Below, in pieces: positions 32,188 to 42,689 of a stretch of 64,000 nucleotides of DNA; the stretch's first letter is position 1, and the number at the start of each line of letters is the position of its first letter. Source of the stretch: Cherax quadricarinatus (Eukaryota > Arthropoda > Malacostraca > Decapoda > Parastacidae). The stretch lies in contig NC_091303.1 of NCBI RefSeq assembly GCF_038502225.1, positions 24,516,682 through 24,580,681 on the forward strand, written 5' to 3'. Both the position numbers and the translations under genes were made by a program. A model generated the notes under the pieces. The model saw nothing but the letters and a program-made list of their open reading frames with translations, had not been told where the DNA came from and ran no database searches.

Positions 32188-34140
32188 AGAACATAAGAAC
32201 ATAAGAACGAAGGAACACTGCAGAAGGCCTACTGGCCCATGCGAGGCAGGTCCAAGTCTCCTACCGGCTTAAGCCAATGCACCCAACCTAGTCAGGTCAG
32301 GTCACATTGACTTAAGGGAGGAACACGGCAACCGACTGGTAGCACAAGCTATCAGGTCTAACTCACACCCACCCACATCCACTCATGTATTTATCCAACC
32401 TATTTTTAAAGCTACACAACGTTCTGGCCTCTATAACGGTACTTGGGAGTTTGTTCCACTCATCCACAACTCTATTACCAAACCAGTACTTTCCTATATC
32501 CTTCCTGAATCTGAATTTTTCCAACTTAAAACCATTGCTGCGAGTCCTGTCTAGGCTAGATATTTTCAGCACACTATTTACATCCCCTTTATTTATTCCT
32601 GTCTTCCATTTATACACCTCAATCATATCCCCCCTAATTCTACGTCTTTCTAGAGAGTGCAGATTCAGGGCCCTTAGTCTATCCTCATAGGGAAGGTTTC
32701 TGATACATGGGATCAACTTTGTCATCCTCCTTTGTACATTTTCCAGAGAATTTATATTCATTCTGTAATAAGGTGACCAAAACTGTGCAGCATAATCTAA
32801 ATGAGGCCTAACCAAGGATGTATAGAGTTGAAGAACAACCTGAGGACTCCTATTATTTATGCTTCTTGATATGAAGCCAAGGATTCTATTAGCTTTATTG
32901 CGAACACTTATGCACTGTTGTCTTGGTTTCAGATTACTGCTAACCATAACTCCTAAATCTTTTTCGCAATCCGTAATATTAAGATCTACATTATTTAGTT
33001 TATATGTGGCATGGTTATTGTCCTGTCCAACATTTAGAACTTTGCATTTGTCTATATTAAACTGCATCTGCCACTTCTCCAACCACTGCATCAGTCTATT
33101 CAAATCTTCCTGGAGTGCTCGAATGTCCTCGTCAGAATGAATTCGACGGCCTATTTTGGTGTCATCGGCAAACTTGCCGATGTCGCTCTTTATGCCCTCA
33201 TCTATGTCGTTTATGTAGATTGTGAACAGCAGGGGGCCCAACACTGACCCCTGTGGAACACCGCTCGTGACACTTCCCCACTCTGATTTCTCCCCATTTA
33301 TGCAAACTCTCTGCTGCCTATTTGTCAACCATGCCTCTATCCAGGAAAAAATTTCTCCTCCTATTCCATGTGCTTTAATTTTCCTCAATAGTCTCTGATG
33401 TGGGACCCTGTCAAAAGCCTTACTGAAGTCCATATACACAATATCATATTCATTACCATGATCTACCTCCTCAAATACCTTAGTGAAAAAAGTTAATAAA
33501 TTCGTAAGGCAGGAACGCCCCTTTGTAAAACCATGCTGAGATTCGTTGATTAATTTATGCTTTTCAAGGTGGCTACGAACTGCCTCGGCAATTATTGATT
33601 CCATAAATTTTCCCACTATGGAGGTTAGGCTTATTGGTCTATAGTTCGAAGCTAAGGACCTGTCACCTGTTTTGAAAATAGGTATCACATTTGCCATTTT
33701 CCACTTATCTGGCACCATGCCAGTTTGTAGTGATATGTTGAAAAGATTAGCCAAAGGTGTGCTAAGCTCCTCTTTACATTCCTTTAGAACCCTTGCATAC
33801 AGTTCATCAGGGCCTGGGGATTTGTTAGGTTTTAATTTATCTATTTGCCTAAGGACCATGTCACTTGTGACCCTAATAGTACACAGTTTATTATCGTCCT
33901 GTTCTACATAATTTATCATTACTGGAATATCGCTGGTATCCTCCTGTGTAAAAACTGAGAGGAAGTATGTGTTAAAAATTCTACACATTTCCTTATCACT
34001 GTCAGTGAGCTGACCCGAGGAACTTTTGAGTGGGCCTATCTTGTCCCTGATCTTACTTCTGTATACCTGAAAGAATCCTTTTGGGTTAGTCTTCGATTCT
34101 CTTGCAACTTTAACCTCTGGGTTTTCTTCTATTTTCTTAC
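32188..34140 (-). mobile_element. CR1-like non-LTR element, family D
   Basis: A minus-strand, 5'-truncated element with an uninterrupted RT, a short 3' UTR and a 3' tail of tandem GTTCTTAT units at about 32188-32212 that runs into (AT)n. An octamer-like 3' tail is typical of CR1 elements. The low damage suggests recent insertion. Confidence 0.88.
32363..33988 (-). CDS. Family D reverse transcriptase, intact frame
   Basis: 541 residues from the first Met, and the frame stays open further upstream to about 34140. Ordered motifs are KSPGPDELYARVLK, NYRPISLTSIVGKFMESII, QHGFTKGRSCLTNL, YMDFSKAFDRVPHQ, SGVPQGSVLGP, GKFADDTKI (complete FADD catalytic box), CEKDLGVMVSSN (thumb) and the conserved C-terminal KYWFGNRVVDEWN, KNRLDKYM. 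No endonuclease is present. It copies element RNA into DNA at the target site in intact relatives; this copy is truncated but codes for a complete-looking RT. Confidence 0.9.
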   Translation of the reverse strand: MCRIFNTYFLSVFTQEDTSDIPVMINYVEQDDNKLCTIRVTSDMVLRQIDKLKPNKSPGPDELYARVLKECKEELSTPLANLFNISLQTGMVPDKWKMANVIPIFKTGDRSLASNYRPISLTSIVGKFMESIIAEAVRSHLEKHKLINESQHGFTKGRSCLTNLLTFFTKVFEEVDHGNEYDIVYMDFSKAFDRVPHQRLLRKIKAHGIGGEIFSWIEAWLTNRQQRVCINGEKSEWGSVTSGVPQGSVLGPLLFTIYINDIDEGIKSDIGKFADDTKIGRRIHSDEDIRALQEDLNRLMQWLEKWQMQFNIDKCKVLNVGQDNNHATYKLNNVDLNITDCEKDLGVMVSSNLKPRQQCISVRNKANRILGFISRSINNRSPQVVLQLYTSLVRPHLDYAAQFWSPYYRMNINSLENVQRRMTKLIPCIRNLPYEDRLRALNLHSLERRRIRGDMIEVYKWKTGINKGDVNSVLKISSLDRTRSNGFKLEKFRFRKDIGKYWFGNRVVDEWNKLPSTVIEARTLCSFKNRLDKYMSGCGWV

Positions 34141-34149
34141 TAGTTCTTG

Positions 34150-34730
34150 TTTATTTCCTGTTATCTCCATGGGGAAGTGAAACAGAATTCTTCCTCCGTA
34201 AGCCATGCGTGTTGTAAGAGGCGACTAAAATGCCGGGAGCAAGGGGCTAGTAACCCCTTCTCCTGTATAAATTACTAAATTTAAAAAGAGAAACTTACGT
34301 TTTTCTTTTTGGGCCATCCTGCCTTGGTGGGATACGGCCGGTGTGTTGAAAGAATAATAATATATAGATAACTTACGCCAGCTTGTGATGCAGACTCAGC
34401 CAAGACAAAGCTAAGTGGCTGTAACACCTAAGATAATTACTTATGCTGAGTGAATTAGTCACGTAGCTGCCATTGCATGATAATATAACGGTCAATGAAC
34501 TGTAATTCCGATGTCTCTTGTCTGCAAAATTATTTTGAAGAATTGTTAAAACGAAAAAAGAAGAGCGTTATTAAGTTTCTATGATATATTCCCTCTCTCT
34601 TAATGAAAATGAAAATAAAGATGTGTAACTTGTATATTGTCCGAGTCGGACCCAAATATCGTCATAAGCTTCTCTCTTATGTGCGGGTCGTGTATTGTTA
34701 CAGTCACGGTATTGTACCTTTCTGTTTTTT
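34150..34730. repeat. Dispersed repeat fragments
   Basis: 34160-34352 is a repeat ending GGCCGGTGTGTTGAAAG next to TA-rich DNA, sharing its end with the composite repeat at 31650-31694. 34630-34720 (GTCCGAGTCGGACCC, GTCATAAGCTTCTCTC) matches 63395-63480 and has a GTCC-loop-GGAC stem like a second hammerhead-type terminus. No exon here. Confidence 0.55.
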
Positions 34731-34847
34731 TAAAGAGGTTTATTTTCAGTAAATACAACATACAAGTGTTAAATGAGTAGGTGACGTGTTATTTTGAATT
34801 TTCAGCTACTAATACTATTCCAGTTTTTGTTAAGAACTTTGACTCAC

Positions 34848-35156
34848 CAGTGTTGTCAGGGACAGTAGTGTGCTTGATGAAAGTCACGTCACCCCCACCA
34901 TGTACTAAACATCTGAAGGCACCAGTATAGGAGTAAAATGGTTCGGCACTGCTCCTGGCACAATGATTCTCCCCTTCCCCAACACAAAGGCTACACAGAC
35001 GGTCTATGTAGTTGCTCTGTGTGTTGTAAGTAGGGAGCTTGGCTCCAGGAGCACATGAGCCACCTGTAAAGAATTCTGCAGCAGCAGTGACATAATTACA
35101 GTGGGATGGGTCAATCAGTCGTCTCTCCAGGAGAGTGGCCAGAGGTAGCTTCCATC
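34848..35156 (-). CDS. Transferrin lobe 2 exon, second iron Tyr
   Basis: 309 bp, the largest exon found, two bases in and one out. Acceptor ATCTTTTACAG, donor GTGAGT. It encodes WKLPLATLLERRLIDPSHCN, AEFFTGGSCAPGAKLP, DRLCSLCVGEGENHC, FYSYTGAFRCLVHGGG (second iron Tyr) and DVTFIKHTTVPDNT. All are classic lobe blocks. It spans what are two exons in lobe 3 (4276 and 2824). Confidence 0.97.
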
Positions 35157-35323
35157 CTGTAAAAGATAAAACGTGTCTTTAAAGGTCATGGAAACGTGTT
35201 TGTTCTTCAGCTGACGCTCTTCCATTCTCATTAATGGCTTCGACATTTTACCAATTTTTTCTTTTTATTATTTTTGCATTTCATAGGTCCATTCATCACC
35301 CGTGCCTCTAAGTCAATACATAC

Positions 35324-35490
35324 CTGCAGTCTTGTCGATGCCTGTGTGGCAAGATTTAAGACCTTCTAAGTGACTGAAGGAGGTAATATTGGAGTCAACT
35401 TTCACGACAGCTACGGCATAATAGGATGAAGTTGGTATTGCACCGCCCACGTTGTACACCTCGCTCAGCACACGTTCAAACCCATAATCT
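35324..35490 (-). CDS. Transferrin lobe 2 exon, first iron Tyr and anion site
   Basis: 167 bp, one base in and one out. Acceptor TATACCCTTAG, donor GTATGT. It encodes DYGFERVLSEVYNVGG, SSYYAVAVVKVD (iron Tyr present) and HLEGLKSCHTGIDKTA. The anion-site Thr is kept, but the Arg of CHTGLGRSAGW is Lys. It joins GWKLPLATLLE of the next exon. Confidence 0.96.
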
Positions 35491-35814
35491 CTAAGGGTAT
35501 ATACCAGAAATAAATTAAGGTGGGTGCAGAATGTAAGGATGATTATGGTATTTCTTCAGCCCACAGGAATGTTTGATTATAATTTGTAAATAGTTATCCT
35601 ATTGCTGTAATGCTTCATCTCCTTCCGTGGATGCTGGGTAATGAATATCAACAAAGACGTGAATAAAAACACCACGTAACATTGCTCACGAAATCGTAAT
35701 GACACGATTGCAAACAAACCATACCCCGGCCGGGATTGAACCCGCGCTAACGCGACGGGCTGGAGTTTTGAGACTGAAGATTGAGACACTTATGCAGCAT
35801 ATGGGAATCTTTAT

Positions 35815-35862
35815 TCAGGAAACGTTTCGCCACACAGTGGCTTCATCAGTCCAATACAAAGA
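35815..35862 (-). ncRNA. Hammerhead ribozyme-like motif (left arm)
   Basis: On the minus strand: CTGATGA (35850-35844), a stem-loop GCCAC-TGT-GTGGC, then GAAA (35828-35825) and CGTTTCC. This is the conserved core order of a hammerhead ribozyme with a short helix III. Penelope-like retroelements are known to carry such minimal hammerheads. Activity is untested. Confidence 0.65.
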
Positions 35863-35959
35863 GGAAGGCGTAAGGAGAGGAGGAGTATGAGGTAATCAGT
35901 CCCTCATCCTGGAGTCGATGTGTTCAGTCCATCCATCAATCTCCTCTCCTAACGCCTTC

Positions 35960-36010
35960 CTCTTTGTATTGGACTGATGAAGCCACTGTGTGGCGAAACG
36001 TTTCCTGAAT
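35960..36010 (+). ncRNA. Hammerhead ribozyme-like motif (right arm)
   Basis: CTGATGA at 35974-35980, helix II GCCAC-TGT-GTGGC, GAAA at 35995-35998, then CGTTTCC. The core is identical to the left-arm motif but on the plus strand. All core bases that can be checked by eye are intact. Confidence 0.65.
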
Positions 36011-36140
36011 AAAGATTCCCATATGCTGCAGAAGTGTCTCAATCTTCAACTTGTCGGTTTTTCAAACCATTCATCACACAGTTTTGAGACTCTCTGACCG
36101 CGGGTTCAATCCCGGCCGGGGTATGGTTTACCACGTAACA

Positions 36141-36899
36141 TTGTCTTTATTGTGCACAAGGTTTCACTCTAGATCACCTTTATCAAACCTATTGAAGGGA
36201 AGGTCACGAGTTTTAATATCTCTCCCATCTCATTCACTGCTACGGGATTTATAAATTCAAACATTGTGTTGTTCTCAATGAACGTGACGAAGCTTGTCCT
36301 GAGAGAAAGACTCTCAAGGCTGAAAACTTCTTCCTGTACACAAATTCCTCTCACAGTCTTTCCCTATAAAGCTTAATTTATATTTCATCTTTTAGTGTTT
36401 CTTTATTAATCCAAATAACTGTAGCACATACTTCTTCTTCAAGAAGATCATTATATACCTCGAATATACCCTCAAATCTCCTTTCTTCTTAAACTATTCT
36501 GCCTTCTTAATTTTGTCCAGTCCACACCACTTAGAACAAGAAAACAACACCATTACTGACCATTACAAAAGACTCGGACATGCACAATACAATAATTTTA
36601 TAATTTCCTTGTTTTAGTTTTTTGACAATGCTTCAAGAATTGATTCTGACTGATTGCTGAATACGGTAATTTGGGCGTGAAGATTTTTACCATTATCCAC
36701 TAATCACTTTATTCAGTAATAAGAATGTCAAAATGACTTAAAAAAAAGAGTTGTAATAATGTTAATTACACTTCTTTTGTCATTGTGATAATGATAAGAA
36801 GTAATCTGATGCAAGTTTGTGATTATTCAGTGGATATAACTAAGGTAGTATGAACCTTGGTAACCGATACCAACTAATTGGTTTAGAAAGATCCAAGCA
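36141..36899. other. Intronic DNA, one decayed terminus, otherwise nothing
   Basis: 36138-36190 (TTGTCTTTATTGTGCACAAG, GGTTTCACTC) resembles another decayed Penelope-type terminus. The rest is AT-rich sequence without an exon or recognised repeat. Confidence 0.4.
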
Positions 36900-36904
36900 A
36901 ACAC

Positions 36905-37015
36905 TTGGTCCTAGTGACTAGGCCCTAGTCACTAGGCCCTAGTCACTAGGCCCTAGTCACTAGGCCCTAGTCACTAGGCCCTAGTCACTAGGTCCTAGTC
37001 ATTAGGTCCTAGTCA
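36905..37015. repeat. 14-bp tandem repeat
   Basis: About seven copies of CCCTAGTCACTAGG, with single-base variants in the last units (ATTAGG, CACTAGGT). Each unit is itself nearly palindromic (CCTAGT / ACTAGG), so the array can form small hairpins. Confidence 0.93.
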
Positions 37016-37344
37016 CGTTTTTGTCCTGGGACCTTGATCGCTTTTAACATACACAGATTAAAATGACAGTATATATAGACGGAGAGCAGGATGTGACACA
37101 TAATGACCTGAAAAATGACATTTGAGGTGAGGACAGGTAGATAAAGAGGTCATCATGTGTTGCTAGGTAGGTGGTGGGTTGCCTGGTTGATAATCATATA
37201 TGCCAGTGAACAACAAGGACCCCAATGGAAATAAGTCACTCTCTGATTTTTGGGGTTATCCCAGGTAATGTATACATATGATAAACTATGTATGATAATT
37301 GTACTTATGTGTGCCTGTACCTAACTAAACTAACTTAATGTTTT

Positions 37345-37800
37345 TGAAATTTTGTAGCTTCCTTTATTATGTTCTACGGTGTCGGTGGAGGATTAGCCAG
37401 GTTTCTAGATATCGTCGGCGTCTAAGATCTTGTTCCGCGAGGACACGTTGTGCCTCTTTCCAGTTCATCAAATGTCCCGTGGAGGTCGATGCTCGTCCAG
37501 GCAGACCGAGAGATTTGTTCCTGTTTTCCCTATACATTTCTTGGGACAGTATCCACAGAGGATGGTGTAGACGCCCGCTGTGGAAGTTAGAGGCGTGGGG
37601 CTAGGTTTCGTAGTGAGGGCTTTGAGAGAGGATGTATTTATGGTGGAAACGCTGGTATTGCTTCTAGCAAGTGCCTGGCGGGTATTCTTGGCAACTTCAC
37701 CACATGGGAGCACTATGAACTGCTTAAAGGATTTGTTAAGGATAGCTCGTGCCTTGAGTCTGCAATCCCGGATGAAGAAAGAGGGAAATTGAAGGCGTGT
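37345..37800 (-). pseudogene. Penelope-like element: GIY-YIG endonuclease fragment
   Basis: The minus frame from 37824 to 37468 ends in AGVYTILCGYCPKKCIGKTG, NLSVCLDEHR. This matches the GIY-YIG nuclease domain of Penelope-like retroelements (G-Y-I pattern with Cys-x2-Cys and Y/C-I-G-x-T-G). After a frameshift, WKEAQRVLAEQDLRRRRYLE (about 37460-37400) continues with the element's C-terminal tail. It is the C-terminal end only, with no RT in this orientation. Confidence 0.7.
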
Positions 37801-37985
37801 GAAGGCCCTCCTCAACAAGATCAACGCTGTCGAACCATCAATAAAGTTTACACATAAACTCTAAAGAGACGGCAAACTTCCTTTTTTCGACATCCTCCTG
37901 TGCAGGTCTTCTGATAGCGACAAACCTCTCTTCAGGGACGATTTTATACATTTTCATACCAAGACACCCGCATTAAAAGAGGTGT
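37785..37985 (+). pseudogene. Penelope-like element: RT fragment, opposite strand
   Basis: The plus frame reads LLNKINAVEPSIKFTHKL, stop, RDGKLPFFDILLCRSSD. This resembles the Penelope RT stretch in which SIKFT is followed by KLPFLD. It abuts the minus-strand GIY-YIG fragment, so the two parts are head-to-head. Confidence 0.55.
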
Positions 37986-38084
37986 CCTTACTGGCTTCTT
38001 GAGATCTCTTCGTATCTCCAGCTCTTGTTTTCTTGAAATGTATCTACATAACACAAGCCTTCACACGTCTTCAGTTTCCATCTT

Positions 38085-38290
38085 TCTTCATCCCTGTTCA
38101 CACTGTGTAAGTATATTTGCGGTAAAGTGGTAGTCGCCTGGCATGTTCTGCATGGTTTGAACTGTTCATGTTCCAAAGCTTGGCATACTAGACATGAAGT
38201 TAGAGAAATCATGTAGAGAAGCCTTGCTACAACCCAGCGCCCAGCTGAGACATCCTCCAGCTTTAGTATCCAACACACAAAAATGACATG
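38085..38290 (+). pseudogene. R2/NeSL-like C-terminal remnant
   Basis: The plus frame contains HGLNCSCSKAWHTRHEVREI, then RSLATTQRPAE. This parallels HGFNCSKTKGWHVRHNEVND and RTIATAGCPAE in the 5.2-8.7 kb element (about 8205-8310). It is a short decayed fragment of the same family. Confidence 0.55.
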
Positions 38291-38589
38291 TACCCATTTT
38301 CGTGGGAGCCATCTTGGATTTGCGCGAATTCTTTAAAAGGCTTGCTAGTGCCATGCATGGTGCATTCGTCGGGCTTTATATCAGGGGCCCGTAAGGATAA
38401 TAAAGTCTGCAGTAAAATATTGGAATAACAGCAATTCCAGGTTGACCAATAAACTGAACTATTGTAGCTGTACCTCAAAAAATAATGGAGTTTCCTTGCT
38501 TGAGATAGAAAAGAAAATAGTTCAAATAGCTATAGGTAGCATTTTTATTAAAAATAGCATCTTATGAAGGTAGGAAGTATAATGATGCC

Positions 38590-38700
38590 GATAATATGGA
38601 TGAATGGACACAAGTGTAAAGATTCAGGACATTTTATTGGACAAGTATCGACATAGGATACGCATCCACTAACAATATCCTGAGTCTATATACACTTGTG
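38590..38700. repeat. Small inverted repeat
   Basis: GGACACAAGTGTAAAG at 38607 and CTATATACACTTGTGTCC at 38685 form inverted ends of a ~100-bp non-coding unit lying just downstream of the 38750 exon. Probably a foldback or MITE remnant. Confidence 0.5.
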
Positions 38701-38749
38701 TCCTGGCATCAACAATCCCTTACATCACACTGCACTCGAGGTTACTCAC

Positions 38750-38987
38750 TTTGTAACTTGGAAGACATCAGCACCGTCCAGTGCAACGACATCAGCATTA
38801 CCGAAGTAAATATCAGGATAGCACTGCGACGCATTAGTGGTGAGGCTACAACCAACGCCCAGACCAGCGTCAGCACCGTAGCCCTGAGCTGCCAGTCGGA
38901 GGTCCTCACACTTCTCAGCCTCTGCTGCGCTGTGCACACAGAAGCGAACTGGGTTCTTTGCTTGGGTCAAATTTAACTTGTAACCAG
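38750..38987 (-). CDS. Transferrin lobe 2 first exon, iron Asp
   Basis: 238 bp, two bases in and two out. Acceptor GTTCCTGCAG, donor GTGAGT. It encodes GYKLNLTQAKNPVRFCVHSA, EAEKCEDLRL (lobe start), then VGCSLTTNASQCY and NADVVALDGADVF, aligning with human EADAVTLDAGLVY. The iron-binding Asp is present (ALDG). It joins DYGFERVL in the next exon through an AAA Lys codon. Confidence 0.97.
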
Positions 38988-39158
38988 CTGCAGGAACACA
39001 ACACAACACAGTACCATTAGATGCGTTAAATGAATGAGATAAATTATTTCGATTCCACACGTTATGGATGATTTAAATTATTGATGGCAACTGCAAGACA
39101 GGCTGGCACACGCCTTTATTGTAAGATATATTTAAAATGTAAGTTTGAAGAGAAAGAG

Positions 39159-39315
<157 letters not shown>

Positions 39316-39779
39316 GAGGAACAGAGTATGAATTTTAGAGCTTTATCAAGGGACGATAATGCTCCACAGAGCGAAACGTAGTTCCAAAAAACTCTACTCT
39401 GCAACGTGAGTCTTTTCTTCATTATTATTGGTAATATGGCAGCTAGATAATAAACCTAACTGCTGGTGATCTGGTGGCCTTCTCCCTACATAACTGTCCT
39501 ACGTAACTATTCTCTGTCTGTTTTTTTTTTTAGCTTATTCTTGTATGATAAACATATGTATTTAACGGTTGCTCCGTGATCCGAAAAAAAGATATCCTCC
39601 TATTCTATTTTAATATCATAATATGGTACTTATTTGACACAGTAGCACCTCGCTATCTTATAACCTTCACTAGTGGGCTCTCAGCTTCCTTGTGAAGTCA
39701 TCGCCAGCCACGCCTCATTTCCGACTCTAGTGCTTAATTAAGTTTTTGGCCTCATGCCTTTGCTTTAGGCTAAAGACTG

Positions 39780-40310
39780 ACCATCCTTTATCAAGGCTGA
39801 GGGACTGATCTCGAAGTTACCTCTCTGCTTCTATTTTGTTCAGTATTGTAATCGTCTTTGTATTCGGCTGATGAAGCCTGCTGAGCAGACGAAATCTTTC
39901 AGCAATAAAGATATCTAAGTGTTACATATGTGTCTTGCTCATCATCTCGGTTATTTGCACAACCAGATCATCTACCTACAACCACAGCAATATTGCATGA
40001 GGCACCTACAGAATACCTTATGGTGAGCGAGACAAACTATACATTGGAGAGACTGCACAGAATATCGCTATAAGAGTTCTCGAACGTAGACATTCCTGTA
40101 AGACATAAAAACAATTTTTGCGTCACTTATAGGGACAAACAGAAACAAATAATAACCAGGACAAAAACCAAAGAGGAAAATAAGACAAGATGATTGTGTT
40201 TGGAAGCGCCACACATTCAGACTTACAATGCTATCAAAGAGAACTAGTAAAATCATTCGTGGCGAAACGTTTGTTCAATAAATGTCTTGAACTGTGCACA
40301 TTTCTCTTTG
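39780..40310 (+). mobile_element. Penelope-like 3' fragments
   Basis: 39780-39935 is a terminus with an intact CTGATGA/GAAA core and CAATAAAG. 39975-40110 encodes GIYRIPYGERDKLYIGETAQ then IAIRVLERRHSCKT and a stop, a second GIY-YIG remnant. 40255-40300 is the terminus GGCGAAACGTTTGTTCAATA. The order nuclease then terminus fits the 3' end of a Penelope-like element. Confidence 0.65.
39860..39905 (+). ncRNA. Hammerhead ribozyme-like motif
   Basis: CTGATGA at 39868-39874, helix II around CTGC-TGA-GCAG, GAAA at 39891-39894, then TCTTTC. The core is complete, but the base after GAAA differs from the 35.8-36.0 kb copies. Confidence 0.55.
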
Positions 40311-40317
40311 AAGATTA

Positions 40318-40585
40318 AGACACATGTGCGACAGTTAGATATCTTTATTGATGAAACGTTTCGCCTACACAATAAGCTTCTTCAGTCCAATACAAAGAGA
40401 GCAGTAGTAATGAAATAAAGATGATGTAATCAATCCATCATCCTTGGAGAAAAAGTATTTGAAGTGGCCAGTCCGTCAGCCAGGAGAAGAGTTTAGCTCC
40501 ATGGTCTGGAACGGTACTGTTCCATCAATAAAGATACCCAACTTCTGCACATGTGTCTTACTCTTCAACTTGTCGGTATTATATA
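40318..40585. mobile_element. Decayed Penelope-type foldback
   Basis: The minus-sense terminus at the left (AAGACACATGTGCGACAG, GAAACGTTTCGCC) and the plus-sense terminus at the right (CATCAATAAAGATACCC, CACATGTGTCTTA) are inverted. The left motif has CTGAAGA in place of CTGATGA. Confidence 0.65.
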
Positions 40586-41280
40586 CCATTTTCAATAATA
40601 TTTCTCTTTACTTACACACTGCTGGTATCACCATACCTGTTCTTCATCTACAACCAAGGAACATTTAACATCGCAAAACTTCTAGCTAAACCAGTTTGAA
40701 ATAATAATCCATAGCATTGTGTGTAGGTGACGCAACATTGACAGAGTTACTACTGTACTAAGACATCCTCTGCTTCACCACGCCTACCTGTATCTCACCA
40801 TCATCTGTATACAATGCCGTGTCACGTGTGTTATGTATTGACTTGAAAATACAGGTCACTGACCGCGAAGTGTGAATTGCTCATTACTCTATAATTTGTT
40901 AATGATTGTAGCCATGTATAAACGTAAGTAACTATTCTTACAGGATTCATTACCTTTGTACCTAGTTCAGCTATCAAAACTTTGGGAGCCCAGTCCTTGG
41001 ACCCATTACGTACCTCTGTAATCTGTAAATACCTTTGTAACTTGTCATGATTGTGACCAGACCTACCTGGAGTTCATTACCTTTGTAAATTGTGAGTTCA
41101 TTACCTTTGTAAATTGTGAGTTCATTACCTTTGTAATTGTGAGTTCATTTCCTCTGTAACTTGCTCAGCTATCAAAACTTTGGAGTCCAGTCCCTGGACC
41201 CATTATGAACCTCTGTAATCTTTTGACTACCGCCCACAGGATGGGTATGGGGTGCATAATAAACATTAAACTAACTGACA
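40586..41280 (+). repeat. Unclassified repeat with AATAAAC end
   Basis: The end near 41225-41275 (ACCGCCCACAGGATGGGTAT, GGGGTGCATAATAAAC) is the same 3' block as in the 2049-2320 insertion. Inside, TTCATTACCTTTGTAA with ATTGTGAG is repeated three times at about 41088-41150. The 5' limit is unclear. Confidence 0.5.
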
Positions 41281-41716
41281 GCAGCATTGTCTTGAAATGA
41301 AATGTTGATTTGCACATATTGCCCTATTACCAAGATAGATCAAAACGTTGTCCAGTTTTTATCTCAATTTAATTTTTTTATTGTTGCAGCCACTGTACTG
41401 TGACTTAAATTCTTCCTGAGGTGACATGTACACCATCTCATTTCACCAGAAAAAAACGTAGACTAGTGGATTCAAGTTGAATGAATGCAAATTTAGAAAG
41501 TATACATTAAAGTTATGGTGGAGGAACAGATCTGTGAATTGTTGGAACACTTAATAATGACATCGTTGAAGCTATTGTCTTGGGTAGCTTTAAAAATAAG
41601 TTAAATATACGAGAAAGAAAGTTTGCGTCGGAGAAGGATCAACCTAGCACAGGCCAGTAGAACCATGGCAGTACTCCGTTATTTTTACGGTCTTATGTAA
41701 CCTTGAGTGGACTTAC

Positions 41717-41850
41717 ATTGCTTCAGGACCTTAGAGGGTGAGATGGGCTTCCTTATCGCCTTGAAGTACGTGTCTGGAGGAAGACCTAGAATTTCCAGCA
41801 CAATCTTAGAGTGTCTAGTGAGGGCGTTCAGGTACAAGCTCCTCTGTTCA
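41717..41850 (-). CDS. Transferrin linker exon between lobes 1 and 2
   Basis: 134 bp, one base in and one out. Acceptor GTTGGGTTCCCAG, donor GTAAGT. It encodes EQRSLYLNALTRHSKIVLEI, LGLPPDTYFKAIRKPISPS and KVLKQ. The pattern of a helix after the CxWxxRP motif, then a D-T-Y-x-x-A segment, is that of arthropod transferrin lobe ends. It joins SGYKLNLT of lobe 2 in frame. Confidence 0.85.
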
Positions 41851-41888
41851 CTGGGAACCCAACACACAACAACAAGAACATTAGAAAA

Positions 41889-41892
<4 letters not shown>

Positions 41893-41973
<81 letters not shown>

Positions 41974-42324
41974 TAAAACACCAATCAAGAAATTATAAAA
42001 GTGTTGATATGGCAATAAAAATTTATCAGAATCTAACGCAACAGATTTAAAAATAATAACATTTATTTTTATTCATATTAATTCATTTTATAAATAAATT
42101 GAGCATTATATGCTATTGAATTAATATATAAATCAATATTATCGTTTCAGAGACCATAAAAATTAGGATAACCTACTGGAAAAACTGGAGAAATGCAGTT
42201 AGAAGATGGAAGAGCAGGAGATGAACCGAGGAGATGAACAGAGACAGATCTGAATTCAGAAGAAAATAATGGAAAGAAGAGAAGAAAGTGAGATACTAAT
42301 AAAGAGGAAAGAGAGTGAGAAAGA

Positions 42325-42393
<69 letters not shown>

Positions 42394-42400
42394 GACCTGC
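41893..42400. repeat. (AT)n and (AG)n microsatellites
   Basis: (AT)n at 41893-41970, and (AG)n followed by (ACAG)n at about 42325-42395. AT-rich unassigned DNA lies between them and on to 42689. Confidence 0.9.
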
Positions 42401-42689
42401 AACAACTAATCGAGAGGCACAAGAATCAGGGACGAAAGTGATAAAGATGGAACCAATTTAAATTTGATTATAATTAAGAAAAGAAAGAAATAGGAAAATA
42501 AAAAAAATGGGAAATAGAATAAGGAGATACACAAAAGAAGAGAGAAGAAACATCACCAGGAAAAGTAGAAGACAAAACCCCCCAAAAATATGAATAAACT
42601 AGAAGTGAGAAAATCGAAAATTAAAAGAGAATGAAAAGATATAGAAGAAGAGAAAAGAAGTCAAAGATGATGAAAGATGATGGAGCTAG

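Larger units (their letters stand above)
35776..36080. mobile_element. 305-bp Penelope-type foldback with 11-bp target duplication
   Basis: Inverted arms of about 100 bp (35784-35884 and 35945-36045) sit inside an insertion bounded by GTTTTGAGACT at 35765-35775 and 36081-36091. Each arm ends in the GAAACGTTTCC, AATAAAGATTCCCATATG terminus of the Penelope-like family found in this window. Each arm carries a complete CTGATGA plus GAAA core in opposite orientation. The exact duplication shows the inverted dimer inserted as one unit. Confidence 0.88.
35690..36140. mobile_element. SINE head pair split by a foldback insertion
   Basis: At 35720-35755 a minus-sense tRNA-like segment (CCGGCCGGGATTGAACCCGC) is joined to a plus-sense head (ACGCGACGGGCTGGAGTTTT). 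After the insertion at 35776-36080 the plus-sense SINE resumes (CTCTGACCGCGGGTTCAATC, B box) to about 36140. Confidence 0.7.

Noticed and set aside
36905..37015. CRISPR-like array
   Set aside because: Units are contiguous with no spacers, in an animal genome.
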